Source of the DNA: Actinobacillus succinogenes 130Z
Lineage (GTDB): Bacteria > Pseudomonadota > Gammaproteobacteria > Enterobacterales > Pasteurellaceae
Direction of reading: 5' to 3'
Assembly (NCBI RefSeq): GCF_000017245.1
Contig: NC_009655.1
Coordinates: forward strand, 1,426,001 to 1,490,000
DNA: 64,000 nucleotides
This document shows, one piece after another, positions 23,220 through 32,456 of this stretch. Numbering within the stretch: position 1 is the stretch's first letter; each line of letters begins with the position of its first letter. The notes beneath the pieces are model-generated. The model saw nothing but the letters and a program-made list of their open reading frames with translations. It did no database searches and was not told where the DNA came from. A program made the position numbers and the translations under genes.

Positions 23220-23933
23220 TCATTCATCTAAGCTTAAATCCATCTCCGGATTGGCTTTATCCACAAAACCGGTTTTCACTTTGCCAGCCCCCAGTTTTTC
23301 CAACATTTCTGCCAGTGCGGAAGCGGCTTGTCGCACGCTGTCGTCGTTTACGCCGATAAAGCCGTCGATAGGGAAAAACACATAGTGCGTATCGGCGCCG
23401 ATTTTGCCGACTTCGCTTTGACGCCATGTCCAGCGGCGGGTTCGTACCTGATTATCCACCGCATAAACTACTTCTCCTGTCGGTACGTTTTCGCTTTCCG
23501 TTGCGCCGAAAGGAATAAAGCGGTCGCTGTCTTTGGCAGGGCGCATTTCAATATCCTGTGGCGAAATGCCTAAATCGTGCGTACCCATCGGCAGGGTATA
23601 GGTAAGGGAAACGGCATTGTTTAAATCCACCAGCGGGTTAATATGCGGCAGCCCCTTGCCTTTGGCGATGCGGGTGAACAGCGCTTCCGCCGAACACTGA
23701 AATTTATTGGGGTTAATGTCGAGAGCCTGAAAGGCGTTGCGGTAGGGGGTAATCAGCGGGCTTTCTTTCACTTTAACGTCGGCGAACCGCTGTTCGGCGG
23801 CGGCCACGGCTTGTTCCAGTAAGGCGTCGATTTCGGGGTAATGTTTGCGGTTGTCAAACCCTTTCACCACCACGACCCCGGCGCAAAAGTGCGGGAGTTT
23901 TTCAAAGATTTCTGCGGCAATTTTAAATTTCAT
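23220..23933 (-). CDS. B3/4 domain protein (tRNA-editing-like domain)
   Basis: This 237-residue stand-alone protein resembles the B3/B4 editing domain of phenylalanyl-tRNA synthetase beta subunit. Conserved segments include NAFQALDINPNKFQCSAEAL, the NPLVDLNNAVSL helix and the G-T-H-D loop in PMGTHDLGIS. Proteins of this type may act as free-standing editing or tRNA-binding factors, but their substrate is not established. I chose the ATG at 23933, which has AGGAGA upstream; the frame extends 38 codons further without a start signal. Confidence 0.85.
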   Translation of the reverse strand: MKFKIAAEIFEKLPHFCAGVVVVKGFDNRKHYPEIDALLEQAVAAAEQRFADVKVKESPLITPYRNAFQALDINPNKFQCSAEALFTRIAKGKGLPHINPLVDLNNAVSLTYTLPMGTHDLGISPQDIEMRPAKDSDRFIPFGATESENVPTGEVVYAVDNQVRTRRWTWRQSEVGKIGADTHYVFFPIDGFIGVNDDSVRQAASALAEMLEKLGAGKVKTGFVDKANPEMDLSLDE

Positions 23934-24039
23934 GCTGTCTCCTCGTTGTTTTTCTTGCCTACAGCATAACGTAAACTGTCGGGAATTTCGATTCCTTTTC
24001 TTGTCGTTCCGGCAGAATATAAAAAATAAAGACAAAATT

Positions 24040-24091
24040 GACCGCACTTTTATTACTATGAACGCTTAGCGTAAGCGAAAAAGTGCGGTCG
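24040..24091. terminator. Inverted Hin-type signals, likely terminator
   Basis: GACCGCACTTTT at 24040 and AAAAAGTGCGGTC ending 24090 pair across about 30 bases that contain a second small inverted repeat (ACGCTTAGCGTAAGCG). T residues follow on the plus strand. Confidence 0.65.
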
Positions 24092-24126
24092 TTTTTTTAA
24101 CAGTTTTTTAGGGGGCGTTCAAAAAA

Positions 24127-24157
24127 TAAAACCCCACAAATTTTGTGAGGTTTTTTA
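24127..24157 (-). terminator. Rho-independent terminator of the CitMHS gene
   Basis: On the minus strand AAAAAACCTCACAAAA pairs with TTTGTGGGGTTTT and is followed by A/T-rich sequence, 17 bp after the transporter stop codon. One mismatch interrupts the stem. Confidence 0.75.
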
Positions 24158-24173
24158 TCATGGAATATTGCTG

Positions 24174-25502
24174 TTACAGCGCAAATAATCCTAACGCTGC
24201 GCCGCAGGCTAACGAAATGAGTGATAACACCCAAAGACGCGGGGCACAGAATTTCAGCATATCCTTGATTTCAACACCGGCCAAACCACAGGCTAAGAAT
24301 GTGGTTGCCGCATGCGGTGTTACCAACACACCGTAGTTTTTGGATATCAACATCGCCATCGCCATATCCTGACCGCTTACGCCGAATTGTTCACCGACCC
24401 CGATAGCCAACGGCATTAAGCCGAAGAAGTAAGAGTCCGTACCTAACAGCATACCGATTGGTAAACCTAAGATACCGAATACGTCTTGTAAGTGGCCGCC
24501 GATAGCGTTCGGTATAACGCTGATTAAGAGCATTGCCATATTTTCCATCATTTTAGTGCCGCTTAATACACCGAGGAAAATACCGGAAGCTAATAAAATC
24601 ATCGGCATGGTCAATGCGGTATCCGCATGGACTTTAATCGCTTTCGCTTGCGCTTTGGAGCCCGGGAAATTAACGATCAACGCTACCGCCAAACCGAACA
24701 TGAACGCGCCGTACAGAGGGATTTTAGTAAAGCAGAGTAAACCGATAACGACAAGGGTTAATAAAGCATTAAACCAAAGTAGTTTCGGACGTTTCATCGC
24801 TTCTAAATCCGCTTTTGATGTACCGCTGTCGGTCGGCACCAGTGTTTCGTCCAGTTCCGCCGCTTTTCCTGTCGGGTTGATGCCCGCGCCGCGACGTTTT
24901 TCGATTAACCCCATATAACCGGCAAAAATAACCAAAATAATCAAACCGACAATTTGTAACGGAATTAATTCTTTCCATAATTCGTTTACATCGGCACTTA
25001 ATACCACACCGGTACGGGCAACCGGACCGCCCCATGGCACCAGGTTCATAATACTCATCGAGGCCCCGATAATACATAGCAGTACCACCGGCCGTATATG
25101 CAGTTTTTTATAAACCGGTAACATAGCGGGAATGGTAATCAACAAGGTGGAAGCTAACGCGCCGTCCAAATGGGCGACAACGGAAATTAACGAGGTTGCA
25201 ATAGTAACCAACATAATGTTGTTACCGGCTTTTTTCGCTAACCAGTTTACCATCGGATCAAATAAACCGACGTCGCCCATTAAAGAGAAGTAAACGATGG
25301 AGAAAATGAACAGTACCGCAGTAGACCAGGTTTTTGATACGCCGTCTTTGATAAAACCGAAAATTTCTACCGGCGTGAAACCGCAAATCAATGCGGCGAT
25401 AATCGGTACAATAACAAATATCGGCACCGGATGGGTTTTTGATTGAATCAATGCCCAAACAATGACCACAATCATTAACATACCAACAACACCTAAAAAC
25501 AT
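24174..25502 (-). CDS. CitMHS-family citrate/metal:proton symporter
   Basis: The 442-residue membrane protein has about twelve hydrophobic helices and a soluble loop near residues 205-240 (KRRGAGINPTGKAAEL). Conserved features of the CitMHS family include AHLDGALASTLLITIPAM and LLGTDSYFFGLMPLAIG. Members import citrate as a complex with Mg2+ or Ca2+ in exchange for protons. The start has AAGGAG upstream. The upstream gap is long (578 bp) and has a CRP-like site, consistent with catabolite control of a carboxylate carrier. Confidence 0.88.
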   Translation of the reverse strand: MFLGVVGMLMIVVIVWALIQSKTHPVPIFVIVPIIAALICGFTPVEIFGFIKDGVSKTWSTAVLFIFSIVYFSLMGDVGLFDPMVNWLAKKAGNNIMLVTIATSLISVVAHLDGALASTLLITIPAMLPVYKKLHIRPVVLLCIIGASMSIMNLVPWGGPVARTGVVLSADVNELWKELIPLQIVGLIILVIFAGYMGLIEKRRGAGINPTGKAAELDETLVPTDSGTSKADLEAMKRPKLLWFNALLTLVVIGLLCFTKIPLYGAFMFGLAVALIVNFPGSKAQAKAIKVHADTALTMPMILLASGIFLGVLSGTKMMENMAMLLISVIPNAIGGHLQDVFGILGLPIGMLLGTDSYFFGLMPLAIGVGEQFGVSGQDMAMAMLISKNYGVLVTPHAATTFLACGLAGVEIKDMLKFCAPRLWVLSLISLACGAALGLFAL

Positions 25503-26080
25503 ATGATGGATACTCCTTAAATATTTAGGTTAGTTAAACTTATTAAAAGTCACAGCAATATGACAAAATGGTTAAGTATTCAACACTCGAATACCCTTTA
25601 TTAAGTATTTGGTGCTTGAACCGTGTCATCATAGGATATTTATTAGGTAACGTCCAATACGCTAAACTGAAATTGTGATATAGATCATAAAAATTATAGA
25701 TAACACTAGTTATTTAGATGAATTAATGACCAATTATATGGTTTTGTACAGGCAAATGAGCGAAAAGACAAAAAATCGTTAAAATAAGTGCGGTCAATAA
25801 TTTATGTAAAATTCAAAACGATTATTACCTTAAATTTTAGCGCTATGTAGCAGGTGTTGTAATCGCTATCGTGCTTTACTCGAATTATCGACTTTTATAT
25901 TCGCCGAAAACCGATAATTTACCCGTTTTCCCCCTATCATTATTCCCAAAGATTATTCGCTTTTCCCAAACAGTGAATTCGGAATTTCTTAATTTTTATT
26001 ACTCAACTTCAGGCGTATGATAAATCTATCAAACAGTCGAATTCGACCAGAACCCATTATTAATTGAAGGAGAAAGGATT
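25503..26080. promoter_or_regulatory. Long divergent intergenic region with a CRP-like site
   Basis: This 578-bp AT-rich gap separates the CitMHS gene from the divergent dehydrogenase gene. TGTGATATAGATCATA at 25674-25689 resembles a CRP site (TGTGA-N6-TCACA, mismatches in the right arm). A single Hin signal lies at 25787-25795. I see no convincing ORF; the rest shows no clear structure. Confidence 0.5.
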
Positions 26081-26830
26081 ATGAACAACATCGTAAACAA
26101 AATCGTGATTATTACCGGCGCTTCGTCAGGTATCGGCGAAGCTACGGCTTATAAATTAGCGGAGCAGGGCGCAAAATTAGTGCTGGGCGCCCGTCGCGAA
26201 GATAAACTTAAAGCTATTGTGAACAACATCAAAGGCAAGGGCGGGGAAGCGGTATACCGTGTGACGGACGTAGTGAAACCCGAGGATAACGGCGCATTGG
26301 TAGACTTGGCTAAACGTGAGTTCGGTAGGGTGGATGCGATTTTCTTAAACGCAGGGTTAATGCCTAATTCTCCGCTTTCCGCACTTGAAACAGACAACTG
26401 GAATCAAATGGTGGATGTGAATATCAAAGGCGTGTTAAACGGTATTGCAGCGGTGTTGCCGACCTTTGAAGCGCAAAAATCAGGGCATGTATTGGCGACA
26501 TCTTCCGTAGCGGGTTTAAAAGTATATCCGGGCGGTTCGGTTTATTGCGGGACAAAATGGGCAGTGAAAGCCATTATGGAAGGTCTGCGTATGGAATCGG
26601 CTCAGGCAGGTACCAACATTCGCACCGCAACCATTTATCCGGCGGCGGTTCAATCAGAATTAGTGGCAGGTATTACCGACAAAAACACGTCGCAAGGCTA
26701 TCGTCAGCTTTACGATACTTACGAAATTCCCGCCGAACGCGTGGCGAGTGTAGTGGCGTTTGCGCTGAATCAGCCGGACGATACTAACGTGAGCGAATTT
26801 ACCATCGGTCCGACTACGCAACCTTGGTAA
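26081..26830 (+). CDS. Short-chain dehydrogenase/reductase
   Basis: The 249-residue classical SDR has the NAD(P)-binding motif TGASSGIGEATA (residues 13-24), an Arg pair in GARREDK suggesting NADP preference, the NAG motif in LNAGLMP, catalytic Ser in ATSSVAGLK and Tyr-x3-Lys in VYCGTKWA. It ends QPDDTNVSEFTIGPTTQPW, like many YdfG-type oxidoreductases. Substrate unknown. It has a strong AAGGAG site and heads a run of redox genes to 30.7 kb. Confidence 0.93.
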   Translation: MNNIVNKIVIITGASSGIGEATAYKLAEQGAKLVLGARREDKLKAIVNNIKGKGGEAVYRVTDVVKPEDNGALVDLAKREFGRVDAIFLNAGLMPNSPLSALETDNWNQMVDVNIKGVLNGIAAVLPTFEAQKSGHVLATSSVAGLKVYPGGSVYCGTKWAVKAIMEGLRMESAQAGTNIRTATIYPAAVQSELVAGITDKNTSQGYRQLYDTYEIPAERVASVVAFALNQPDDTNVSEFTIGPTTQPW

Positions 26831-26943
26831 AAATCAGTCTTTGGCAAAGGTGGCGATCTGAAAAACGATGAAAAATCCGACCGCACTTTTGCCTGGTATT
26901 TACGCTAAATGACTTGAATTTCCACAACTATCGGAAGAAAAAA

Positions 26944-27531
26944 ATGAATCGTCGAGAATTATTAAAAGCCGGCGTAGCATTAGCCGTAGCGACAACTATT
27001 CCAATGTCAGCGACAGCAAAAACGCCAAGCAAGAAAACCTTGGTAATTGTGTCGCACCCATACCCTGATCGCTCAATTTTTATTAAAGGCTTGCAACAAG
27101 CGGCGGAGAGCGTGCAAGGCATCACCGTGCGTAATTTGGAAAGCATTTACGGTTTCGACAGTCGAGCCATTAACGCCGATGAAGAATACCGTTTAATGCA
27201 GGCGCACGAACGTGTCGTATTTATCTTTCCAACCCACTGGTTCAATATTACGCCAATGCTGAAAACTTATCTAAACGATGTTTGGGACAGTGTTGGTCCT
27301 GATTTATGGAAGGGCAAAGAAATGCTGGTGGTATCTACAGCGGCGGGCGGTAGTTCGACCTACGGTAAAAACGGACGTGTAGGCGTAGAACTTGCCGATG
27401 TATTTCTACCGATGAAAGCCACCGCTTTGCATTGCGGAATGACTTATCTGCAGCCATTAGTGTTCCAAGGCGTGAGCCGTAGCGAATTGCCGAATTATCA
27501 GAAACAGTTAATTGAACGACTTACTCAATAA
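26944..27531 (+). CDS. Tat-exported flavodoxin-fold NAD(P)H:quinone oxidoreductase
   Basis: The 195-residue protein belongs to the flavodoxin_2 group (KefF/YwrO/MdaB-like). IVSHPYPDRSIFIKGL lies near the N-terminus of the mature part, and FIFPTHWFNITPMLKTYLND is the typical FMN/quinone segment. It begins MNRRELLKAG followed by a hydrophobic stretch and an Ala-rich cleavage region, a twin-arginine signal. Family members are normally cytoplasmic. I chose ATG 26944 because the Tat signal starts there; ten more codons are open upstream. The next gene also carries a Tat-type signal. Confidence 0.85.
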   Translation: MNRRELLKAGVALAVATTIPMSATAKTPSKKTLVIVSHPYPDRSIFIKGLQQAAESVQGITVRNLESIYGFDSRAINADEEYRLMQAHERVVFIFPTHWFNITPMLKTYLNDVWDSVGPDLWKGKEMLVVSTAAGGSSTYGKNGRVGVELADVFLPMKATALHCGMTYLQPLVFQGVSRSELPNYQKQLIERLTQ

Positions 27532-27584
27532 TTTATAAGGTCGGCAAATAATAACCGTTCCTCTGTTTAAAGAAGGAGAATATC

Positions 27585-28532
27585 ATGTTATCCCGACGTC
27601 AAACCCTTAAAACTTTAGCCGGCGCACTGGCTTTAATCTTGTTGCCGAATGCTGTGATTAAAGCGGCGGATTCGGCGGGTCAAATCTTCCATCCCTTTGA
27701 TTTTAAAAAACGTACTGTGAAACTGAACAACGGTATCGAAATGCCGATTATCGGTATCGGGGTGTGGACATTAACGCCGGAGCAGACGGAAAAATCCGTC
27801 GGTGAAGCATTAAAAGCAGGCTATCGACTGATCGATACGGCACGTATGTATCGCAACGAACAAGCGGTAGGACGTGCGGTGCGTGATTCAGGCATTCCCC
27901 GCGAAGAGATTTTTATTACGACTAAAATCTACGGTAGCGGCGATTATGCTAATGCCGAAGCGGCAATCAACGAACGTTTGCGTTTACTTGATACGGACTA
28001 CATTGATTTGTTGCTGTTGCACTATCCCGACCAAAATGACACAAAGGCTTGGAAAGTCATGGAACAATTCGTTAAAGCGGGCAAAATACGTGCTATCGGT
28101 TTATCCAATTATCACCGCAAAACCTTTAACCGTATTATGCAAGCGGCAACCATTACGCCTGCCGTGGTACAGAATGAAGTGCATATCTATAATCAGGACA
28201 AACAGACTAAAGCGTTTCTGAGAAATTACGGAACCCAAATGGAAGCTTGGTATCCGTTAGGAGGACGCAATAGTTACGGTAACGGTGGCAAAGATGTCCT
28301 GTTTGCCGATCCGACAATCGTTTCACTGGCGAAAAAATATGCAAAAAGCCCGGCGCAAGTCTTACTGCGCTGGCAACTGCAAGCAGGCAATATTGCCATT
28401 CCCGGTTCAAGTAATCCCGCCCATATTCGTGAAAATATCGATATTTTCGATTTTGCGTTAAGTGATGACGAAATGGCGACGCTTAGCCGCTTGGATAAGA
28501 AAAGCAAGTTTTCCGTTTTCGGCGGTGAATAA
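27585..28532 (+). CDS. Tat-exported aldo/keto reductase
   Basis: The 315-residue protein starts with MLSRRQTLKTLAGALALILL, a twin-arginine signal, and continues with a full AKR barrel. The catalytic tetrad is intact: Asp and Tyr in DTARMYRNE, Lys in TTKIYG and His in LLLHYPDQND. The C-terminal NADPH site (IPGSSNPAHIRENIDIFDF) is also present. Close relatives such as 2,5-diketo-gluconate reductases are cytoplasmic. It lies 53 bp after the flavodoxin-like gene with AGGAGA upstream and is probably in the same transcript. Substrate unknown. Confidence 0.88.
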   Translation: MLSRRQTLKTLAGALALILLPNAVIKAADSAGQIFHPFDFKKRTVKLNNGIEMPIIGIGVWTLTPEQTEKSVGEALKAGYRLIDTARMYRNEQAVGRAVRDSGIPREEIFITTKIYGSGDYANAEAAINERLRLLDTDYIDLLLLHYPDQNDTKAWKVMEQFVKAGKIRAIGLSNYHRKTFNRIMQAATITPAVVQNEVHIYNQDKQTKAFLRNYGTQMEAWYPLGGRNSYGNGGKDVLFADPTIVSLAKKYAKSPAQVLLRWQLQAGNIAIPGSSNPAHIRENIDIFDFALSDDEMATLSRLDKKSKFSVFGGE

Positions 28533-28629
28533 CCCATTCAGAACAGATTCTGAATAAATGCTGCCGGGGGGATTAAAAACAGTGAAGAAAACGACCGCAC
28601 TTTAAAACCGAATAAGACAGGAGTAGACC

Positions 28630-28767
28630 ATGCAAAACAGCAACATATTAAAACAAATCAATGAAGCGGATGATCTGAAAATAGCCCCGTTCCATCCGTA
28701 TATGCATCATATGACAGGCAACTCAAGCCGTATGGCGACAGTGGAAATTATTCTGGAAGGCGCCTAA
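28630..28767 (+). pseudogene. 45-codon ORF resembling the start of a DUF2255-like protein
   Basis: A short frame with a good ribosome binding site (GACAGGAG) encodes MQNSNILKQINEADDLKIAP and 25 more residues. The ADDLKIAPF segment resembles the N-terminus of DUF2255 proteins (about 120 residues), but the following conserved Trp/Gly-rich part is missing. The tail TVEIILEGA is unrelated to that family as I know it. It ends 1 bp before the CMD-cupin gene. It may be a gene remnant left by deletion or a translated leader peptide. Confidence 0.45.
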
Positions 28768-28768
28768 A

Positions 28769-29833
28769 ATGAAACTCGCAAAAACCTTTCTTTTTCTAAC
28801 CGCGCTTTTCCTGCCAACGGCAATTCTTGCCGCTGACATTCAGCCTGCCATTGAAAACACACAAGGAGTAAAATACATGACACTTTCCGCTCGTCAATTC
28901 AGTTTGGCACAAATCGGCGCACTTACCGCCAACGGCGATACTGAAAATTTAAAAATTGCCGTTAATACGGCGTTAAATAACGGTTTAACCATCAACGAAA
29001 TTCAAGATGCGATGGTACAACTTTATGCCTATACCGGCTTTCCGCGTAGCTTGAATGCCCTGGGCGTATTGTCACAAGCAGTAAAAGAACGGCAGGATAA
29101 AGGTGAGAAAACCGAGTGGGGCAAAACTGCAACGTCACTGCCGGCAAACACGGATATGTTAGCTTTAGGCAGTAAAACACAAACTGAATTAACAGGGCAA
29201 AAGGTCGATCTTTCCGCTCTTTCGCCGGATATTGACCGTTACCTGAAAACCCATTTGTTCGGCGATATTTTTGCCAGCGATTTGTTGAATTGGCAAGAAC
29301 GGGAATTGATTACCGTTGCTGCTTTAAGCCATATGCAAGGTACACAGAGCCAATTGGAAGCGCATGAAACTATCAGCAAGAAAAACGGCATAACCGATAC
29401 GCAAATCCAAGCGGTGAAGTCCGTTGCCTTGCCTGCTCTCAGCCAGTTTCCGATTGGAGCAAAAAATGATGCCTATGCCCAATATTTTGTCGGACAAAGT
29501 TATCTTGCGCCCATTTCTACTGAGCAGGTGAAAATCTTTAATGTTACTTTTGAACCTGCCTGCCGTAACAACTGGCACACCCACCGTGCCACCAAAGGCG
29601 GCGGACAAATGCTGATTGTGACCGCAGGACGGGGCTATTATCAGGAATGGGGTAAACCGGCGCAAGCACTCAATCCCGGCGATGTCGTGCATATTCCCGC
29701 CAACGTTAAACACTGGCACGGCGCGGCAAGAGATTCATGGTTCCAACATTTAGCCGTTGAACTTGACGGTGAAAACACCAGTAACGAATGGCATGAACCC
29801 GTATCGGAGGCGGATTATGAAAAATTAAAATAG
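28769..29833 (+). CDS. Exported fusion of two CMD domains and a cupin
   Basis: The 354-residue protein has a signal peptide (MKLAKTFLFLTALFLPTAIL), a first carboxymuconolactone decarboxylase-like domain (about 40-110), a second one (about 150-235, WQERELITVAALSHMQG) and a C-terminal cupin (about 245-345). The cupin metal-binding His residues are visible in NNWHTHRATKGG and the second motif in HIPANVKHWHGA. Single CMD-cupin proteins are common near SDR and AKR genes; the double-CMD form acts in the periplasm if the signal is used. Substrate unknown. Confidence 0.88.
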   Translation: MKLAKTFLFLTALFLPTAILAADIQPAIENTQGVKYMTLSARQFSLAQIGALTANGDTENLKIAVNTALNNGLTINEIQDAMVQLYAYTGFPRSLNALGVLSQAVKERQDKGEKTEWGKTATSLPANTDMLALGSKTQTELTGQKVDLSALSPDIDRYLKTHLFGDIFASDLLNWQERELITVAALSHMQGTQSQLEAHETISKKNGITDTQIQAVKSVALPALSQFPIGAKNDAYAQYFVGQSYLAPISTEQVKIFNVTFEPACRNNWHTHRATKGGGQMLIVTAGRGYYQEWGKPAQALNPGDVVHIPANVKHWHGAARDSWFQHLAVELDGENTSNEWHEPVSEADYEKLK

Positions 29834-29836
29834 CTA

Positions 29837-29920
29837 AAGTGCGGTGGGATTTTGTAACGCTTTTACAGCATTCCACCGCTTGCCTTTCGACAAAACTCGT
29901 CTTATCCTAACCGCACTTTT
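29837..29920. terminator. Mixed-dialect hairpin region
   Basis: A Hin-type signal (AAGTGCGGT, 29837-29845) faces an Apl-type complement (ACCGCTTGC, 29875-29883) so that GCGGTGG and CCACCGC pair. A second, Hin-type complement (ACCGCACTT) lies at 29910-29918 and offers an alternative stem. Probably a terminator for the redox gene run. Confidence 0.55.
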
Positions 29921-29978
29921 ATTTTCTCGAATCTCATTATGACAATCAGTACATCGACAATTGTTTGGAAGTGAAGCA

Positions 29979-30734
29979 ATGGAAAAGAATTTCGATATTA
30001 ACGAACAAGGACACAGTATTCGCTGCAAACTGTTTTACGGCAAAGAGCCGCATAGCGCAGAAAATGTAGTGCTGATACTGCACGGTTTCGGTTCGAGTAA
30101 AGAGGTAAAATCCAACAGCAAATTCGGTGAACGTTTAGCCGCTAAATATAAAAACTATGCGGCAATCGCTTTCGATTTGCCTGCTCATGGTGCGGACGCC
30201 CGTAAAAAGCTCACTGTGACGGAATGCTTGGAATATATACGACTGGTGGCAGATTACGCCAAAGAAAAACTGCACGCCCGAAACCTGTATGCCTATGCCA
30301 CCAGTTTCGGCGGTTATCTTGCTCTGAAATATATCGCCGAAAAAGGCAATCCGTTCACCAAAATCGCCTTGCGTGCGCCCGCAGTGCAAATGCGGCAAAC
30401 TTTGCTCGACAATATGACGGAAGATGAACGCAACAAAGTGGCAAAAGGCAAGGAGGTAATGCTCGGCTTCGAACGCAAAATGAAAATCGGTAAAGACTTT
30501 TTAGATGAACTTGAACGGGGTGATATTCAGCAATATGAGTATTTTAATTTTGCCGATAATATTTTGATTATCCACGGCACGGCGGATGAAATGGTAAACA
30601 TCGCTACTTCGCAAGAGTTTGCCGACAATAACGTGATTGAACTGATAGCGGTTGAGGGGGCGGATCATCCTTTTTCCAATCCTAAACATATGGATTGGAC
30701 GATTGGCAAAGTGGTGGAGTTTTTAGCTCCTTAG
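29979..30734 (+). CDS. Alpha/beta hydrolase
   Basis: The 251-residue serine hydrolase has the oxyanion segment LILHGFGSSKE, a nucleophile elbow YATSFGGYLAL (Ala in place of the first Gly), an Asp in HGTADEMVN and the catalytic His in GADHPFSNPK. It resembles cytoplasmic esterases of the dienelactone or BAAT-like type. I chose ATG 29979 with GGAAGTGAAG upstream; a TTG six codons earlier is possible. It stands after the mixed hairpin, so it is likely a separate transcript. Substrate unknown. Confidence 0.87.
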   Translation: MEKNFDINEQGHSIRCKLFYGKEPHSAENVVLILHGFGSSKEVKSNSKFGERLAAKYKNYAAIAFDLPAHGADARKKLTVTECLEYIRLVADYAKEKLHARNLYAYATSFGGYLALKYIAEKGNPFTKIALRAPAVQMRQTLLDNMTEDERNKVAKGKEVMLGFERKMKIGKDFLDELERGDIQQYEYFNFADNILIIHGTADEMVNIATSQEFADNNVIELIAVEGADHPFSNPKHMDWTIGKVVEFLAP

Positions 30735-30775
30735 CTGTTCTAAAGAGGAAAGCTTAAAGTTACGAAGATATCACG

Positions 30776-30799
30776 CCCGGTTTTGTCCGGGTTATTTTT
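30776..30799 (+). terminator. Rho-independent terminator
   Basis: CCCGG and CCGGG pair around a 6-base loop and are followed by GTTATTTTTTT, 42 bp after the hydrolase gene. Confidence 0.75.
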
Positions 30800-30967
30800 T
30801 TATTGATTTTTCTTTCTTTCATTCAATCTCATCTTTGATTTTATGACTCTATTTGATATTACATCTTTCTATTTTTGCAAAGTTATTTTGCAAAATCGCA
30901 TCTTGTTGCAAATTTGTATTTGAGTAAAATCTGCAACGAATTTAACGTGAATTAATAAGGAAGCTTT

Positions 30968-31354
30968 ATGAACAATTTATTTGAAAAATTCTCAACAGCC
31001 TTAAGCCCGATGATTTTATTGATTGCCCGAGTTGTAATCGGTTATTTAATTTTGTTACACGGCTTACAAAAATTGACCGGTGATATGCCGTTATTTTCGC
31101 TGATGGGCGTAGGCGGTTTGATTGAAACAGTAGGCGGTGTATTGATTACTATCGGTTTATTTACTCGCGCATCGGCATTTTTGTTGGCGGGACAAATGGT
31201 TGTGGCATATTTAATGTTCCACACAAGTACGGCAACCTTCTTTAACCCGCTTGCCAATCAAGGCGAACCGGCGGTACTTTTTGCTATGGCGTTCTTATTT
31301 ATTTTCGTGACCGGCGCAGGCAAACTATCGCTGGATGCCAAAATTACCAAATAA
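30968..31354 (+). CDS. DoxX-family membrane protein
   Basis: This is a 128-residue protein with four hydrophobic helices and the DoxX signature LLHGLQKLTGD and GLIETVGGVLITIGLFTR. Small DoxX proteins are often found with redox and quinone-related enzymes. The start has AAGGAAGC upstream. The 226-bp gap to the next LysR gene contains about 25 open codons (KQINAWIVPLIADSTKLP) without a start, possibly a remnant. Confidence 0.9.
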   Translation: MNNLFEKFSTALSPMILLIARVVIGYLILLHGLQKLTGDMPLFSLMGVGGLIETVGGVLITIGLFTRASAFLLAGQMVVAYLMFHTSTATFFNPLANQGEPAVLFAMAFLFIFVTGAGKLSLDAKITK

Positions 31355-31510
31355 TTGCCGTTGATTTAGATGCGAATGAAGATCGAAACAAATCAATGCT
31401 TGGATTGTGCCGTTGATTGCCGACAGTACGAAGTTGCCGGTAATGGCGGCACTACATTATGCAAAGTAATGTTTTGCATAAAAAAACTTCCGATTGTCGA
31501 ATAAACAGAT

Positions 31511-31529
31511 ATATTCTAAGCAAGAATAT
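31511..31529. promoter_or_regulatory. LysR-type box upstream of lysR gene
   Basis: ATATTCT-N5-AGAATAT is a perfect 7-bp inverted repeat and contains the T-N11-A pattern of LysR-type binding sites. It lies 52 bp before the regulator start and could serve autoregulation. Confidence 0.5.
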
Positions 31530-31580
31530 TGTTAAAATATATAAACTAAATATTAACTATCAGTTTAGATAATCCAAATA

Positions 31581-32456
31581 ATGCCTCATTTCGACGACCT
31601 ACATTTATTTATCACCATTGTTCAGGCGGGCACTTTTACCAAGGCGGGCGAAAAGCTGGGAGTATCCAAATCCGCTCTGTCGCAAAGCATTGCCAACTTG
31701 GAAAACCGCCTGAATATTCGTTTGCTCAACCGTACCACAAGAAGCGTCTCGCCCACACCAGAGGGGTTGACGCTGTATAACGACATCGCCGCGCATTATG
31801 CCGCCATCGGCTTGGGGGTGGAAAGGCTCATTGAAAACCAGAACTCCGCCACCGGCACAGTGCGGATCAACGCCAGCGAAATGGCGATAGAAACCGTGAT
31901 TTTACCTAAATTAGGCAGGCTGCTTGCCGATTTTCCGCTGATTTCGGTGGAACTGCACAGCGACAACAATTTTGTAGATATTGTCTCGGCAGGGTTTGAT
32001 ATGGGCGTACGCTTGGGCGATGAGGTGGCACAGGGCATGGTAGCGGTCAAAATTTCACCGCCATTGACTACGGCAATCGTTGCCACACCGCAATACTTAC
32101 ACGATAAGAATCTGCCAAAAAATATTGCCGATCTGGATAATCACCGGCTTATCAATGTGCGCTTTGCCCCTGGCAGACCGCCGATTACGTGGGATTTTCG
32201 AGTAAACGGCGAGCTGGTCGAATACACATCCAAAGCGCAAATCATCGCTAACACCAACCCTTTGCAAGCGGTCAGAAATCATCTGGGTATCGCTTTTGTC
32301 GGCTTGAAACAGGTAGAACAAGAATTGCAATCGGGCGAATTGGTGGAACTGCTTGGCGGTTATCGTATGACTTACGAACCGTTTTATGCTTATTATCCCA
32401 GCAGAAAACACCATTCACGGGCGTTTGAACTGGTGCTGGAGGCGTTAAGGGAGTAG
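31581..32456 (+). CDS. LysR-family transcriptional regulator
   Basis: The 291-residue protein has an N-terminal winged helix (residues 4-62, GTFTKAGEKLGVSKSALSQSI) and a LysR substrate-binding domain. The sequence around NRTTRSVSPTPEGLTLY matches the AaeR/DmlR-like group that often controls oxidoreductase genes. It lies downstream of the DoxX gene and may regulate the 26-31 kb redox genes; this is inferred from position. An Apl-type-like signal (GCAAGCGGTC) lies in the coding region at 32264-32273. Confidence 0.92.
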   Translation: MPHFDDLHLFITIVQAGTFTKAGEKLGVSKSALSQSIANLENRLNIRLLNRTTRSVSPTPEGLTLYNDIAAHYAAIGLGVERLIENQNSATGTVRINASEMAIETVILPKLGRLLADFPLISVELHSDNNFVDIVSAGFDMGVRLGDEVAQGMVAVKISPPLTTAIVATPQYLHDKNLPKNIADLDNHRLINVRFAPGRPPITWDFRVNGELVEYTSKAQIIANTNPLQAVRNHLGIAFVGLKQVEQELQSGELVELLGGYRMTYEPFYAYYPSRKHHSRAFELVLEALRE

